This document shows positions 9,895 through 21,064 of a stretch of DNA of 64,000 nt, piece after piece. Source of the stretch: Andrena cerasifolii. Lineage: Eukaryota; Arthropoda; Insecta; Hymenoptera; Andrenidae. Within the stretch, counting starts at the first letter, position 1, and each line of letters begins with the position of its first letter. Under the pieces are notes generated by a model. The model worked only from the letters and a program-made list of their open reading frames with translations, was not told where the DNA came from and made no database searches. The stretch is from positions 1,736,001-1,800,000 of the forward strand of contig NC_135121.1 of assembly GCF_050908995.1 (NCBI RefSeq), given 5' to 3'. A program made the position numbers and the translations under genes.

Positions 9895-10384
9895 CATATA
9901 TTAGTATTCAATCAGATAAACATTATTTAGCAGTTTCGGATACACGCCTTTGTGGTCAAGCATAGCACAATATTTTGTTTTTATTATCAATTTTTTCAAA
10001 TAGTTTATTAAACGATTATGTGAAAAGCGTAAATAATAGTCAGTTGGAAATGCGTGCTGACATCACTTCTAAAAATCGTAAATTATAAACTTTCAATAGG
10101 AATTAGATTTTCAATAATTTTTTTAATTCGACTTTTATTAAAACATCAATTTAATATATTAGTTAATATATCAAATATATATTAACTAATGTTTTGATGA
10201 ACTGTATTACTTCTACTTACTATAGTTATATTTATATATTGTTTATTCATAATTAATAAAAAATACGGTGTATTAGTATAATTTTATATCACAAAATAAT
10301 GTTAATTATAATGCTGAGTACAAAACTCTACTATTGAAAATAGGACTCCCGATCCTCACATGAGCGGTGTTGTCATGTTGTATA
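9895..10384. other. AT-rich spacer
   Basis: Contains a TTAATATATTAGTTAATATA-type palindrome around 10150-10200. No gene signal. Confidence 0.3.
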
Positions 10385-10790
10385 GCACAGCTAGTACACT
10401 CAGCTCAAACGATTGTGGGCGATCGAGATTCGATTGTGGAACAGTTACCACGGTTGGCTTTTTTCATCGCTAACATTCTACAGTATTTCATGAACATGGT
10501 TTAGGGCATAGACATATATAGACAGAGCGTAAGCTGAGAGGGGTGTAAGATTCGCGGTAAGGGGAGCGATACAGGCAAATCGGGTAACGCAGTGGTTATG
10601 CATGCCGAATGCTTCCGAAGCTAACCCGACGTGCCTGTATCTGACCTCTGCCTTTTCCCCTCCCAGCCTACCGTTCCCCTCGCCGATAGTCCCAGCTTCT
10701 GGTCCGTCTATATATGTCTATGGTTTAGGGCACTGTAAAGTCATCGATTCCCGTCTAGAACGTTTCTATTTCGTGAGGAAACATTACTGT
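10385..10790. repeat. Inverted copy of the 11.3-12.3 kb repeat (R2), left arm
   Basis: Read in reverse, this arm matches 11318-11470: CAATCGNATCTCGATCG, GCTAACATTCTACAGTATTTC and CATGTTCATGAAATAC on one side; TTCCCGTCTAGAAC on the other. It is interrupted by the hAT MITE at 10507-10722, whose empty site is visible in the right arms (CATGGTGAGGGCACTG in reverse). Confidence 0.75.
10507..10722. mobile_element. hAT MITE 'CATAGACATATATAGA', copy B (216 bp)
   Basis: Inverted ends CATAGACATATATAGAC are flanked by the perfect 8-bp duplication GTTTAGGG (10499-10506, 10723-10730). It is inverted relative to copy A at 7466 and free of A's internal insertion. No coding capacity. Confidence 0.93.
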
Positions 10791-11317
10791 GACGCCATCT
10801 GATATGACACACGTTCACATAGTCCTGTGAGTGACAGGCTGTAACAAAATTCAATTTACTTTGCTTCGGTTATGTTTACTTTCCCGTCGTTAACATAAAA
10901 TAACGGATAAATGCGTATTTCTTTGCTCTGCACATTTCCACTAATAATGAGCGTCTTAGATTTTAATCTATGAAGACTGCTACGAATAAAATACCACAAG
11001 ACTTTATTCATCTCAGTATTCTGGTTTCCTAACCCTTGCCATCTCTACGAAATACACAACATTCGTTTCCATTCTTTTTTTATTTGTGTTTTCCATTATA
11101 AATCCGTTGATTTATTTACTTTGGACATTACAAGTTTATCTTTTATAGTGTCAAAATTATTATGATTTTTCTTGAGGTTCATTGAAATAAAAGTCATTTG
11201 ACATTTATTCTTGGTGTCCTTTACGTTACAGCATCGCGAACAGAACCGATCGCGCAGATTTATATAATTATGACAATCATAGGCAGATGGTGCCACAGTG
11301 GTGTTCCAACATGAAAT
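10791..11317. other. Loop between R2 inverted arms
   Basis: AT-rich with no recognisable ORF or motif; the loop of the inverted structure 10385-11470. Confidence 0.35.
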
Positions 11318-12275
11318 AGAAGTGTTCTAGACGGGAACCTGTGGCTTGGCAGTGCCCTCACCATGTTCATGAAATACTGTAGAATGTTAGCGATGAAAAA
11401 AAGCGAACCGTGGTAAGCTGTCCCACAATCGGATCTCGATCGGCCACAATCGCTTGAGCTGAGGTATGTACATGCATTAGAAGTGTTCTAGGCGGGAACC
11501 TGTGGCTTGGCAGTGCCCTCACCATGTTCATGAAATACTAGCTATGTTTAGTGTTGGCTAGAACCGTGATTTGTGAATCACGAGTGATCAGATCACGTTC
11601 GTTCCCAATCACGGTGATTTTTCACAGTGATCCGTGATTTTCGTGATCGCTTCTGATGGGTGCAGGCAGAACTGTGATTCGCGATTTTCGTGATCGCTTC
11701 TGATTGGTGGAGAGCATAACTGCTCTTTGCACGCGCCACATAACCCCAATTTCTAATTTCTCTTGAAATATTCTGAAGTCCTCACTGTTCTTATAGAATC
11801 TCAGTTGTATATTTTGAACCAATGTAATCGTTCTTGATCTATTTAAATTAACGAATATTTCTTCACTTTAGTTAAAAAGTATAGTGTATATGTGAATATT
11901 TTAGCCAATCAAATCAGTGCGTGCACACATTGACTATTTATGAATGTTATACTAAGTATTTAGTCGCCGAATTAGCACGCTTTGACTGTAACACAAGCTT
12001 TATTGAAGTATTTTATAAAAAAATAATTCAATCAAGATCAAGAATTACGATCACAGTAAACAATCCACTCAAGTTAAAAAAATCACGATCCCGGTCGTGA
12101 TTTAACTTCATTCACGACCGTGATCGTGATTCTGCGATCACTGTGATAAGTCACTGTGATAAATCACTGTTAGTGATTTGGCACTCCATCCCTAGCTATG
12201 TTAGCCATGAAAAAAAGCCAACCCTAGTAAGCTCGAATACAATCGAATCTCGATCGGCCACATCGCTTGAGCCGT
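11318..12275. repeat. Tandem R2 units, second one split by a hAT element
   Basis: Two direct units of about 150 bp start with AGAAGTGTTCTAGACGGGAA (from about 11318 and 11479) and end near CGATCGGCCACAATCGCTTG; unit 2 resumes after the insertion at 11549-12194. Together with the inverted copy at 10385-10790 this makes a three-copy structure. Confidence 0.75.
11549..12194. mobile_element. 646-bp hAT element rich in AATCACGATC palindromes
   Basis: Perfect 8-bp duplication GCTATGTT (11541-11548, 12195-12202); ends TAGTGTTGGCTAGAACCG and, reversed, TAGGGATGGAGTGCCAAATC. Both subterminal regions are crowded with TGATCACG/CGTGATC words. Neighbouring R2 unit 1 gives an approximate empty site. The interior is AT-rich without a transposase. 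Confidence 0.88.
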
Positions 12276-12729
12276 GTGTATTGCGGTTTTGCATGAGTGC
12301 GCATGTGTGAATGGTTTGCGCGCGAATTTTTCATTTGTGGAATGTATGAAGTTGGTAGTTACATATTAATGTTTTATACCACACCGGTGACAAGTAGTAC
12401 GTTTGCTGGTGGTCTCACGGGTGGGAAAAAGTTGCAGTCATCTTCCCCATTGGAACAGACCCGGTGTTGTCAGATCCGCCACATATTCACGCGAGCAACA
12501 CCATCTAGCGTACAATTATTTCACTAAATTGAATACAGCGCCACCATACGGGCCGGGGTAAAACAAATCTCGTGGGAACAAATTTCCTCAAGAGAGAGTG
12601 TCAACATCCTGGTCAGGTCACTCAACAATTGACAAGTTGAGTTGAGTCTAGAACCGAACTAACTAAGAAATAAGTTTGATTTCAAATGAGAAAAGTGTGT
12701 CTTGACAGGTTATTCTAAAAATAATTTAT
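12276..12729. other. Unassigned stretch
   Basis: A 76-codon ORF (12297-12527) shows no domain. The GTGACAAGTTGAGTTGAG area may be the left flank of the copia remnant. No gene called. Confidence 0.3.
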
Positions 12730-13860
12730 TATAATTTTTTTTTAGATAAAAATGAAGATGAAGTAAATAAAGTAAGATTTGATGTTACATCTTACATCTT
12801 CTACAGCAGAGCCTAGTAGTGACGTATGCAGATTCAGAAAGTGAAAGAAGGCTTGAGAGCATAGAAGAAAGGGGAGAAAGATTGAAATAAGGAGAAATAT
12901 AAAGTCGATCTGAACATGAAGGTAGGAGAGGAAAGAGAGATATGAAATTACCTTCAAAGCTCAGAGATTATGAAATATATATGACTTTCGATGCTATGTC
13001 ATTTCTTGAACATGCTCCCAAAGATATCAAAGAACGAAAAGATAGAGACGATAAAGATTTTTGGGTACAGGCAATGGAAAAAAAATACAGTCTATAAATA
13101 TATATAATATGTGGAAAAACAAATTGTCGTACCTAAGAATGCAGAAATTTTAGATACAAAATGTGTATATACTTTTAAACCGTTGGAAGAGATCAGAAGT
13201 GATAAATATAGGGCCAGATTAGTAGTAAGAGGGTTTCCTCAGCAAAAAACATTCGATTACGATGAAATATGGTTATTATTTTATACAGTTAGATGTGAAA
13301 ACTACATTGTTAAATAGCAATCTTAAGGACGATATATATATATATATCCATCCACGCAATGGCATAAACTACAACAGGGGTTGCGTACTTAAATTAAGTA
13401 GATCACTTTATGGATTGAAACAGGCATCAAAATGCTGGAACGAAAGAATTAATACGTTTTCGTTAAACTTAGGCTTTATAAGCTCGAAAAATGATTATTG
13501 TTTATATTCTAATGTTTCTAAAAGAGAAATTGTGTATTTACTAATATATGTTGATGACATTATCATGGCTGCTCCTAAGTTAGAAATGATTAATGTATAC
13601 AAAACGAATCTAACTTGTGAATTTAAAATGAAAGACAAGGGGAAGGTAAAACATTTCTTGGGACTGGAAATAGATTATGATAGAAGCAATGGTATGTTAA
13701 AAATCAGGAAGCTTGAAACGATTTAATGATGAAGATTGTAAATCCTGTTCAACTCCAATTCACCCCAAATTGAGACTAACGACATGTGAACGGGGAGATG
13801 TTAAGACTGCTAAACCCGTAAGAGAACTTATGGGATGCTTAATGTACTTGAATAAAATAT
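12730..13860 (+). pseudogene. Broken Ty1/copia polymerase (reverse transcriptase part)
   Basis: Three frame-shifted plus-strand pieces make a decayed copia pol. 12940-13095 gives the pre-RT linker (KLRDYEIY, then a D-K-D-F-W-x-x-A-M-E block). 13111-13268 gives the first RT block (A-R-L-V-V-R-G-F). The ORF at 13262-13726 carries QLDVK (residues 9-13, first catalytic Asp), SLYGLKQAS (48-56), YVDD (96-99, catalytic Asp pair) and FLGLEI. 13713-13840 gives the following C-x-x-C-S-T-P block. About 30 residues are missing at 13268, and the coding is cut at 13726. RNase H, integrase and LTRs were not found. Non-functional. Confidence 0.9.
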
Positions 13861-13942
13861 ATGAATGTTTAAATGTAAATGTTTATTGTAATTCAATTAA
13901 TTTCCCTTGCATTTTATAACGTTCAACGTAATTTTTCGGAAT

Positions 13943-14052
13943 CGATCCACGAATAACTCCTGTAATATTCCAGAAACGTTGAACGAATAATTTCTGTAAT
14001 GTTCCCGAAAAGTTGCACGAATAATTCCTGTAATATTCCTGAAACGTTGCAC
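13943..14052. repeat. 34-bp tandem repeat, about 3 copies, with an inverted partial copy beside it
   Basis: The unit CACGAATAATTCCTGTAATA followed by TTCCTGAAACGTTG recurs at 34-bp spacing (GTTG at 13978, 14012, 14046). The region 14068-14107 (GGAATGTTCCTGTAACGTCT) is a partial copy in the opposite orientation. Confidence 0.8.
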
Positions 14053-14159
14053 AGGGGCGGACATAGGAATGTTCCTGTAACGTCTCGGGAATATTTCGTG
14101 CAATTATCCAAATCTTGCACCGCGAGATACCTGAGATATTCCTGCAATGTTGGGTGCTG

Positions 14160-14577
14160 TAGGAGTGTATGTATATTGTACATATAATTTTTTGGCGTGC
14201 CTCGAATGGAAATGTGAACTTATCGTATATTTTTTACAGAAATAAGTAATATTTATCTATAAATAGAACGTCATAAAACTTAGTAACGAATGATTTCAAT
14301 ACGCATGTTTATATGTCTCGTTCATTTCGATGAAAGCTACAAGCCTCTAAAATTTTACGCGAATATATGTTCGTACATTCTGTATAATTTACTTTGTACA
14401 AATGAGAATCATATACAACATCTACGTAAGTAGTGCGAGCTTTAACAGATCGATAATTTCCGAATCTTAACAGAGGGAAGTATGATGATAGATTTCTATT
14501 ATTTCATATGCAAAATGAATGAAAATATTTAAATTTTCAATAATTACGTCGTCAGATTAGTATGTGTCTATTAATTA
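14160..14577. other. AT-rich spacer
   Basis: No ORF or repeat boundary recognised. Confidence 0.3.
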
Positions 14578-14805
14578 CCCTGATAGCCAGATCTGGGCAG
14601 CAGAATCTGACATCAGAACCGTAGTCGTCTGTATCCGCAGATGGCTGCGTTCCGAGGTGCAGAGTCTGATGTCAGTGCCTAATTTTTTGATCGGCAGCAG
14701 ATTCTGCCGTCTGCTACGGTTCTGACGTCAGACTCTGCGCTCTCATGCCAGAGCCAGACCCTGCTACCAATCTGATGTCAGACTGGAGATAGATGGCTAT
14801 CAGGG
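14578..14805. mobile_element. CAG/CTG-rich palindromic MITE, copy 1
   Basis: Inverted ends CCCTGATAGCCA with TA outside both ends. The interior repeats CAGA.TCTG / TCTGATGTCAGA words many times and is far more GC-rich than its surroundings. Same family as 15374-15563. Confidence 0.8.
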
Positions 14806-15373
14806 TATATGTAGAATGAAAATATAGAATCAAATCGCATTATTTCTTTGTGAAAGTAAATATTTTTATTTTTCTTATTAACGTATACTTGAAAATAAAT
14901 GACATAATAAATATATACATATAAAAGAAACCAATGTCATCTTCATATTTCATATTTTATATAAAGAATTAACAAAATAAACTTATCATTCCGGTTTTAC
15001 ATAATATTTGTTTATGATCATTTTATACATCTATTGTTCAATGTTTTGCATTACGAGCATTGTACATAACTTTCACAACCTTAATTTTCACTTTTAAATT
15101 GTTTAATGATAATTAACAAAAGCATATATTTAAACATTTTGAAGTTAATATTTTATACTCGAAAATTTCACCATAAATACCTTTATTTTAAACTAGACAT
15201 TTTGTAATAATAAATTTTAAATTGGACAAATGATATTTGTTATAAAAATAAATTATATCACTGTACACGACATACTATTTCTTCTTTCCTTCTTCATATA
15301 GTCTAAGAATTGTCTTTTTTATGATATGCAGCCACAACTAAAATAATTTTTATCCGTGATAAATATTAACATA
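14806..15373. other. AT-rich spacer between the two palindromic MITEs
   Basis: Over 70 percent AT by eye, no exon or repeat recognised. Confidence 0.3.
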
Positions 15374-15563
15374 CCCTGATAGCCATCTGCCTGCAGTCTG
15401 CCAGCAGATTGACAGCAGGGTCTGCCAGGAGAGTGCAGGATCTGCCGGCAGCTGCGATGCAGCCTACGTCCGCATTCAGCTACGGTTCTGCCGGCAGGGT
15501 CTGCTTGTTAGGGTCTGCCGGCAGATTGACGGCAGATCCTGCCGCCCGATTTGGTTATCAGGG
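15374..15563. mobile_element. CAG/CTG-rich palindromic MITE, copy 2
   Basis: Ends CCCTGATAGCC and, reversed, CCCTGATAACC, flanked by ATA (15371-15373, 15564-15566). The interior is built from TCTGCCGGCAGA-like words. The flanking duplication looks like 3 bp here but 2 bp in copy 1. Confidence 0.8.
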
Positions 15564-16132
15564 ATAGGTACATTTTTTAATTGCATAGAGGATTTTAGTG
15601 CAATGAAGCTATTATTACGGATCTACATTTGATATAATGCTCTGGATAATTATAAGAAAAAATAAATTTTGCCTTTTTAACAAGGTAGAAAGGAAAAGGA
15701 ATTATATATTCCTAGTTTCTGGCTATGTATGCGGTGGAAATTACATGCGAAAACTATTTTAAAAGAAAAACATGTTTACTATTTTGTATAGATAAATATA
15801 CCGAGACTAATGTTTAAAATATTTTAAATCCAAAAATTACAGTGAAATATAAATAAAACTTTATCAGAATCATTCATAAGTTAAAAGTAGAAAGGCTTGG
15901 AAGAATTGTTAAGAAATTTTTAAACAGCAGGTACATATATAGTTTTGTTATTGAGATTTTGCAAATAAAAGCAATATTCAATAGTAACCTTCTGTATAGT
16001 TATATATTCTGTATACATCTGTATAGTATAGTAACAACATGACATTATTTTACCCTGTATCCTTTTAACACTTAATGAATGTGATTTATATAATGTAACT
16101 CACATAATTAAGTAACTACAGACAGTGGCGGA
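15564..16132. other. AT-rich spacer
   Basis: No coding signal; could be UTR or intron of an undetected gene. Confidence 0.3.
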
Positions 16133-16348
16133 TTTAAGAAAAAAGGCCCAAGTGGCAAACGTTCTGAGGGGCTCATTTTTCCAGGAAAATGAAGAGGTAG
16201 TTTACTAAAAGCGGGCTAAGGATAGTAGTACTGAAAAAATATAGTTTGGATAAAATCGAATTTTTTTAAGGATGGGGCCTTGGGGGGCCTTGTGGGTGAG
16301 GGCCCAGGTGGCAACTGCTCATCGGCCGCTCTGTAAAATCCGCCACTG
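16133..16348. mobile_element. hAT MITE 'CAGTGGCGGATTTTA' (216 bp)
   Basis: Inverted ends CAGTGGCGGATTTAAG and, reversed, CAGTGGCGGATTTTACAG. Flanks ACTACAGA and ACTGCAGG agree at 6 of 8 positions, consistent with an old hAT duplication. The centre holds GGGGCCTTGGGGGGCCTTG. Confidence 0.75.
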
Positions 16349-17934
16349 ACTGCAGGATACTTGTTGAAATTATAGTAATATTTAGCAAAACTTGGTCAAC
16401 TTGCAAAGTTAATTTAAGAGGGCAGTATTTTCCACATAACAAGTATATTCGAAATTCATTGAACAAATTTTGTAAATGACGTTAAATTGTATTGTTTAAT
16501 GTATGTAGAAAACTACATGCGAAAGGTTTTTCAGGCTTATTTATAGTTGATCAGGAAAAAAATACACGAAGGTGTTAGAAGCCTGTTGCAGTTCCGTAAC
16601 TACTTGTTATTCTTTGCGTTTCACAACATTCATTTTCTTTTAGCATTTCAAACTGATTAGTTCTATATATTATTACTTATAGATAAATTCCAACTTTTTG
16701 TTTAACATATGTCTGTTTCGTCAAGTAATAATAATATACATATCCCACTCCTTTCTATTTTTAAGTCATTTGGTATTACTTGTGTATATTGTTAATTTCT
16801 GTTCTATATAAACTATTCTTTTAATCAGATTAATTTTCAATCAGAAATTTTGTTCGCTGTGTTAAGTTACTCTAGCTGAACAAATGGGAAATCCATTTGA
16901 ACAAGTTAATGTTTTATCCACTTTATTATAAGTGATAAACTGTAGTATTTAAACTTATTGTGTATTTTTCAATAAACTTATCGAGTTATATGTCTTGATC
17001 TTAGCATACGTCATTAATACTGTATTCAGTATTTCATATCTATATATGTATGTACAGTAGTATTCATAGAAAATTGCGACAAAGAACGAATTGCAGTATT
17101 TTCATAAGTATTCCAATATAATACTTGTTATTAATTAAATCACACTCGAGTGTAACATATTTAGTTCGTAGCATAATTTTGTAATACTTCGAAACATCAA
17201 ACGTTAAAATGTACATACAAATTCTATTTCACCAGTATCATTTCTACCCATTTGAAATTTCATCTAAATGCGATCATAAATTCTATCAGGAGGAATCTAA
17301 TATTTGATATCGTTAACTGTTTGCGGGTACATTATTATGACCATTTGTTGCTCCATGTGAACTGGTCTTCGCGTATGTACAACTGTGAACCGGGTCTCGA
17401 TGTGCGCATCAGTAGCACCGAGCCCTCCAAATCTGGGGGAGTAGCACCGCTCGCGGGAATAGCCCACCAGCGGAGCGGTACTCGCTCTGCCCGTTCTGTG
17501 CGCCAACGAAATATCTTCGTCTAGACTGAAACCTTCTTAGGGCACCGAAGCTAAAAAGTAAGTTCGCAAATTTCTTGTCTCCTCCAGCTATATACGCTTT
17601 ACGTTTTAACTGCCTGTTTCTTCGAGCATCGGAGAAAAGTGTCTGATCTTTGATTTTTCGATCCTCTACGTTTTACATTTTACAATCTTTTGTACCTATC
17701 GTTATATGCATATACATTTGTGTGCGTGTACACGTCGCGTGTGTGCGCATGTACACTACCGTACATGTATATGCATTGTATAGTCTGTAATAGGCTGGTA
17801 GTATATTTATAGGTATCCTGCAATGCATTTTGTTCTATTCTATTGGTATAAACATATATGTGGGCATATTGTGGCCATGTACAATATATATGCAATAAGT
17901 TAGCACACTGTGTAGGCAATATGTAGGTACACAC

Positions 17935-17935
<1 letters not shown>
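16349..17935. other. AT-rich region with a GC-richer patch at 17.33-17.55 kb
   Basis: Mostly AT-rich. At about 17330-17540 the composition shifts and ORFs are open on both strands (17252-17524 plus, 17297-17506 minus), but neither shows a recognised motif or convincing splice sites. It could be a UTR or promoter island, or a degraded repeat. From 17.7 to 18.2 kb there are many TATATGCATATACA-type alternations. Confidence 0.3.

Positions 17936-17967
<32 letters not shown>
17936..17967. repeat. (CT)n microsatellite
   Basis: About 16 uninterrupted CT units, followed by an impure CTCTCTCG tail to about 17995. On the minus strand it yields meaningless Glu-Arg ORFs. Confidence 0.97.
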
Positions 17968-17969
<2 letters not shown>

Positions 17970-17995
17970 GCTCTCTCGCTCTCTCGCTCGCCAGC

Positions 17996-19190
17996 CCCTC
18001 TCCCCCCTCCCCTAGCAGCACACAAATGGCTACGGATGCGTATGCGTTTCATATGTTCATATGTTGAGTTTCTACAGAGGTAGGCGAACAATTTCTTTTA
18101 GTGTACAGTTAACATAGCACTTTTTGTTAGATATATATGCACGTGTCGCGTAGCATACATGTACTCGGGCGTACATAGGTAACCGTGAATGCGAAAATAT
18201 ATATTCAATTTTGCTCAGAACGGAAATTTATTATCATTCATACATTACTTTTTATCTAACCTTTTTGGTTACGTGCATATTTGAGCGACGGCACCCCAGT
18301 GATGTTTTGAGTCGTACGCGAACGTATATTTTGCGTAATTCTCTGTCCTGATAAAGAATTACGAAGATGATCGTGTATTTGTTGCCGGAACAAGCAACAT
18401 CGATCGAAACAATTTCCGTTTTGGAGTTTAACATATATTTATATGATATTTCATCCGATTTATGACTCTTATATCAATTCCTCGTATGTACATATATATA
18501 TGTGGTCATTCTCGTTACATTTAATAATACTTATTATCCTACTGTTGTTACAATATTTCGACTTTGTTAATAGAAAAGTGTACTGTGTAAATGGGGCACA
18601 TTAATATCTGCTTCCATAGAATTCTTATAATGACCAGGATATATAATTTTACACTATGGGTAATTTATTTAAGCAACTTGTTACCTAGAATTTTGTATTA
18701 TTTTTCTTTCATTTATCTCCACCTTTTATGCACAATAAAATATAATTAAAATTATTGTTATAAGTATAGTCATTTAACATTATTTCCTCGAAGATATATA
18801 TATATATATTTATATTTGCTTCCACTGGATAATTGGTGAAATTGAGAACTCCTTCAACTGCTTCTTTACAAAGGAAAACATGTTACGTTATTCTTGTTTC
18901 ATCGTATACATGGTGTTCCAGAATCTTCCAGCGATAATGTATATTATGTTCTATGACCAGAAGTAGAAAAGAAGTGTTACACAAACAAATCATTTGAAGC
19001 TCTAGTAAAAGCTATAACGAAAATATGAAATGAGATAGAAACATTGGATAACTCCTAGTAGTGTGATTAATATATAGAGTTTCTGACTGAAGTATCAAGA
19101 TTGTTTTCGACCGACCATTATGGAGATATTTAGTTCAATGGAGATTCCTTAAAAGAACGATATCGCTCAATAAGCATTGCTTAACCCTTC
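17996..19190. other. AT-rich region without recognisable genes
   Basis: Contains a short (AT)n run at about 18793-18810. No exon, RNA gene or bounded repeat was identified. Confidence 0.3.
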
Positions 19191-19194
19191 GTGG

Positions 19195-19511
19195 TCACAC
19201 CTTATAATCACAAGTTGGTCACACGGGGATCACTGTACTCCAGCGTCATTTTTTGAGTTACCATTTTCGTATTTTTGAATCTTAACTTTTCAGTGATAAT
19301 TGTATGTTCGTAATACTTATACAATCATGGTCTAATAGTCTTTTTCTAGAAATTTAAATTTTGATGTGCTTTTCCCACGGTCGTGGGAAAAAAGCGATTT
19401 TTTTAATTTTTTTTTTCTTGTGATAAATCGCCTTTGGAAGTCGTACAGACACGACACTTTAACTCGAAAATTATTCTTGGGGTACAATACACCCCGTGTG
19501 ACCACGAAGGG
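19195..19511. mobile_element. piggyBac-like MITE 'CCCTTCGTGGTCACAC' (317 bp)
   Basis: Perfect 16-bp ends CCCTTCGTGGTCACAC are flanked by TTAA on both sides (19191-19194, 19512-19515), the piggyBac hallmark. The centre has TCGTGGGAAAAAAGCG and a T-rich tract; no ORF. Confidence 0.92.
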
Positions 19512-19515
19512 TTAA

Positions 19516-20023
19516 TGTTTTTCAAGAAGAATTAATGATTTTTGCGCGCAATGATTTTGCACCAATGTTTGTCTTGTACAGATGGAAATGACTTATCCAA
19601 TTATATGTAACTCGCTATATACCTTACTATGTGTAATCATTGGCTTATTCTGAAGTTGTGTCAAACTAAGAGCAAGCCCGTTATCGTTACATTTGTATTT
19701 CATATTTTTTTTATAACCATTAACTATTTCTGCTTATAGAACCTATTGACGAAATCTGGGGGGAATCCTGGGAGACTGTGCGCATTAAATGTTGCTCCGA
19801 AATCTGCTGCTCTTAATCCGATTTGATATATTTTTTCCCATATAATTTCATACTTATAATTTTGTAGTCAGCTTTTGTCGAGATTCAGTTTTAACCAACA
19901 ATTTCTTATCTTTTCTATTTCAACTAAATGCTATGCATCTATTGGTAGATATTAAAAGTGAAATATCTGATTTCATTTTTAATTGAAATATACCTTTCGG
20001 TGTGACTTTTTCATTGGTAAAAC
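19516..20023. other. Unassigned AT-rich spacer
   Basis: No gene or bounded repeat recognised. Confidence 0.3.
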
Positions 20024-20459
20024 TGGAGCACTAAGGGCGGTATTCTCAGTCGCTACTTATTCTTAAGCGAATGCTTAAGCATGCGGCATCCTCTACTAAC
20101 CTAGTAGCTAGTAACGGATACCGAATGCTTAAGCACTTGCTTAAGAATAAGTAGCGACTGAGAATACCGCCCTATAGAGGTGAGTATGCACATCTGCCAT
20201 ATTGGGTCCTCTGGAGAAAGAAGATTATTGAGTACCCACCTTTTTGGGTATTGTCAAATTCGCTTTATAAAGCAAATAAAAACTTAAATGTAATAAAATA
20301 CTCTAATAATGTGTCGTGCTACTATGCATCAATATCAACGACGCATATTTTGTTTATAAAGTGAATCTGACAATACCCAAAGAGGCGGGTACTTAATAAT
20401 CTTCTCTCTCTAGAGGACCCAATATGGCGGATGCGCATACTCGCCTCTTTAGTGCTCTA
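20024..20459. mobile_element. hAT-like MITE 'TAGAGCAC', copy 2, split by a Harbinger-like MITE
   Basis: Same family as 2502-2796. Flanked by perfect 7-bp repeats GTAAAAC (20017-20023, 20460-20466). The left arm is broken after TGGAGCAC by the 138-bp MITE at 20035-20172 and resumes as AGAGGTGAGTATGC. Without the insertion and its duplication the length is about 295 bp, equal to copy 1. Confidence 0.92.
20035..20172. mobile_element. Palindromic MITE, PIF/Harbinger-like, copy 2 (138 bp), nested
   Basis: Nearly identical to 605-742. Flanks TAA (20032-20034) and TAT (20173-20175); the empty site in copy 1 of the host MITE reads GAGCACTAAAGAGG, giving the target TAA. The right copy has one substitution. 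Confidence 0.93.
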
Positions 20460-20506
20460 GTAAAACAGGTGAAACTTCAGATCGGCAATGTAAATGCTCC
20501 TACTAT

Positions 20507-20820
20507 GGGCGAATTTCACTTACGCCCAAATCGCCCGTGAGTTTCATTAGGGTAGGTTTCCCTAAACGCGACTGGACGTGACGTCAAGAACTTCGAAGTC
20601 GATTTTCTCGAAAATGAAGCACGATATGAAAAAAAGTTACTCTTCCTTTTCGATTTATAACAAGTAAATAAGTCGAGGAAAAGGAATAATATTTTTTGTT
20701 ATTTCGCTTCATTTTCGAGAAAATCGACTTTGAAATTCCTGACGATGCGTCCAGTCCCGTATGGGGGGACCCTAACTTAATGAAAATCACGGGCGATTTG
20801 GTCGTGAGTGGAATTTGCCC
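20507..20820. mobile_element. Long-hairpin MITE, TAT duplication (314 bp)
   Basis: Ends GGGCGAATTTCACTTACGCC and, reversed, GGGCAAATTCCACTCACGAC, with arms of about 120 bp that pair through TCGAAGTCGATTTTCTCGAA. Flanked by TAT on both sides, so PIF/Harbinger-like. A short 87-codon minus ORF is incidental. Confidence 0.85.
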
Positions 20821-20823
20821 TAT

Positions 20824-21060
20824 ATGTATGCTAATAATCATTGGCACTTTTTTAATGTCAGTTTATTTTTTATAAATTAAATTCAGCTGTGCTTTATGCA
20901 CGGCTACCAATCTAAAAAGATTACTTGAAATTTTAATTTTAATGTTACTATGCTTTTGCGACATTCTTCAGAGGAGCAAGTATAAATGAAAGTAAATATT
21001 ATTACTTAATAAGTAAATTTCATGAAATTTTTACACTTTCTTGCATTCATGAAAGTATCT
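20824..21060. other. Spacer
   Basis: AT-rich, no feature recognised. Confidence 0.3.
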
Positions 21061-21064
21061 TTAA

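Noticed and set aside
13943..14052. CRISPR-like regular repeat
   Set aside because: The 34-bp units are directly contiguous with no spacers, and the genome is eukaryotic.
17680..18091. Glu-Arg repeat ORFs on the minus strand
   Set aside because: Direct translation of the (CT)n microsatellite.
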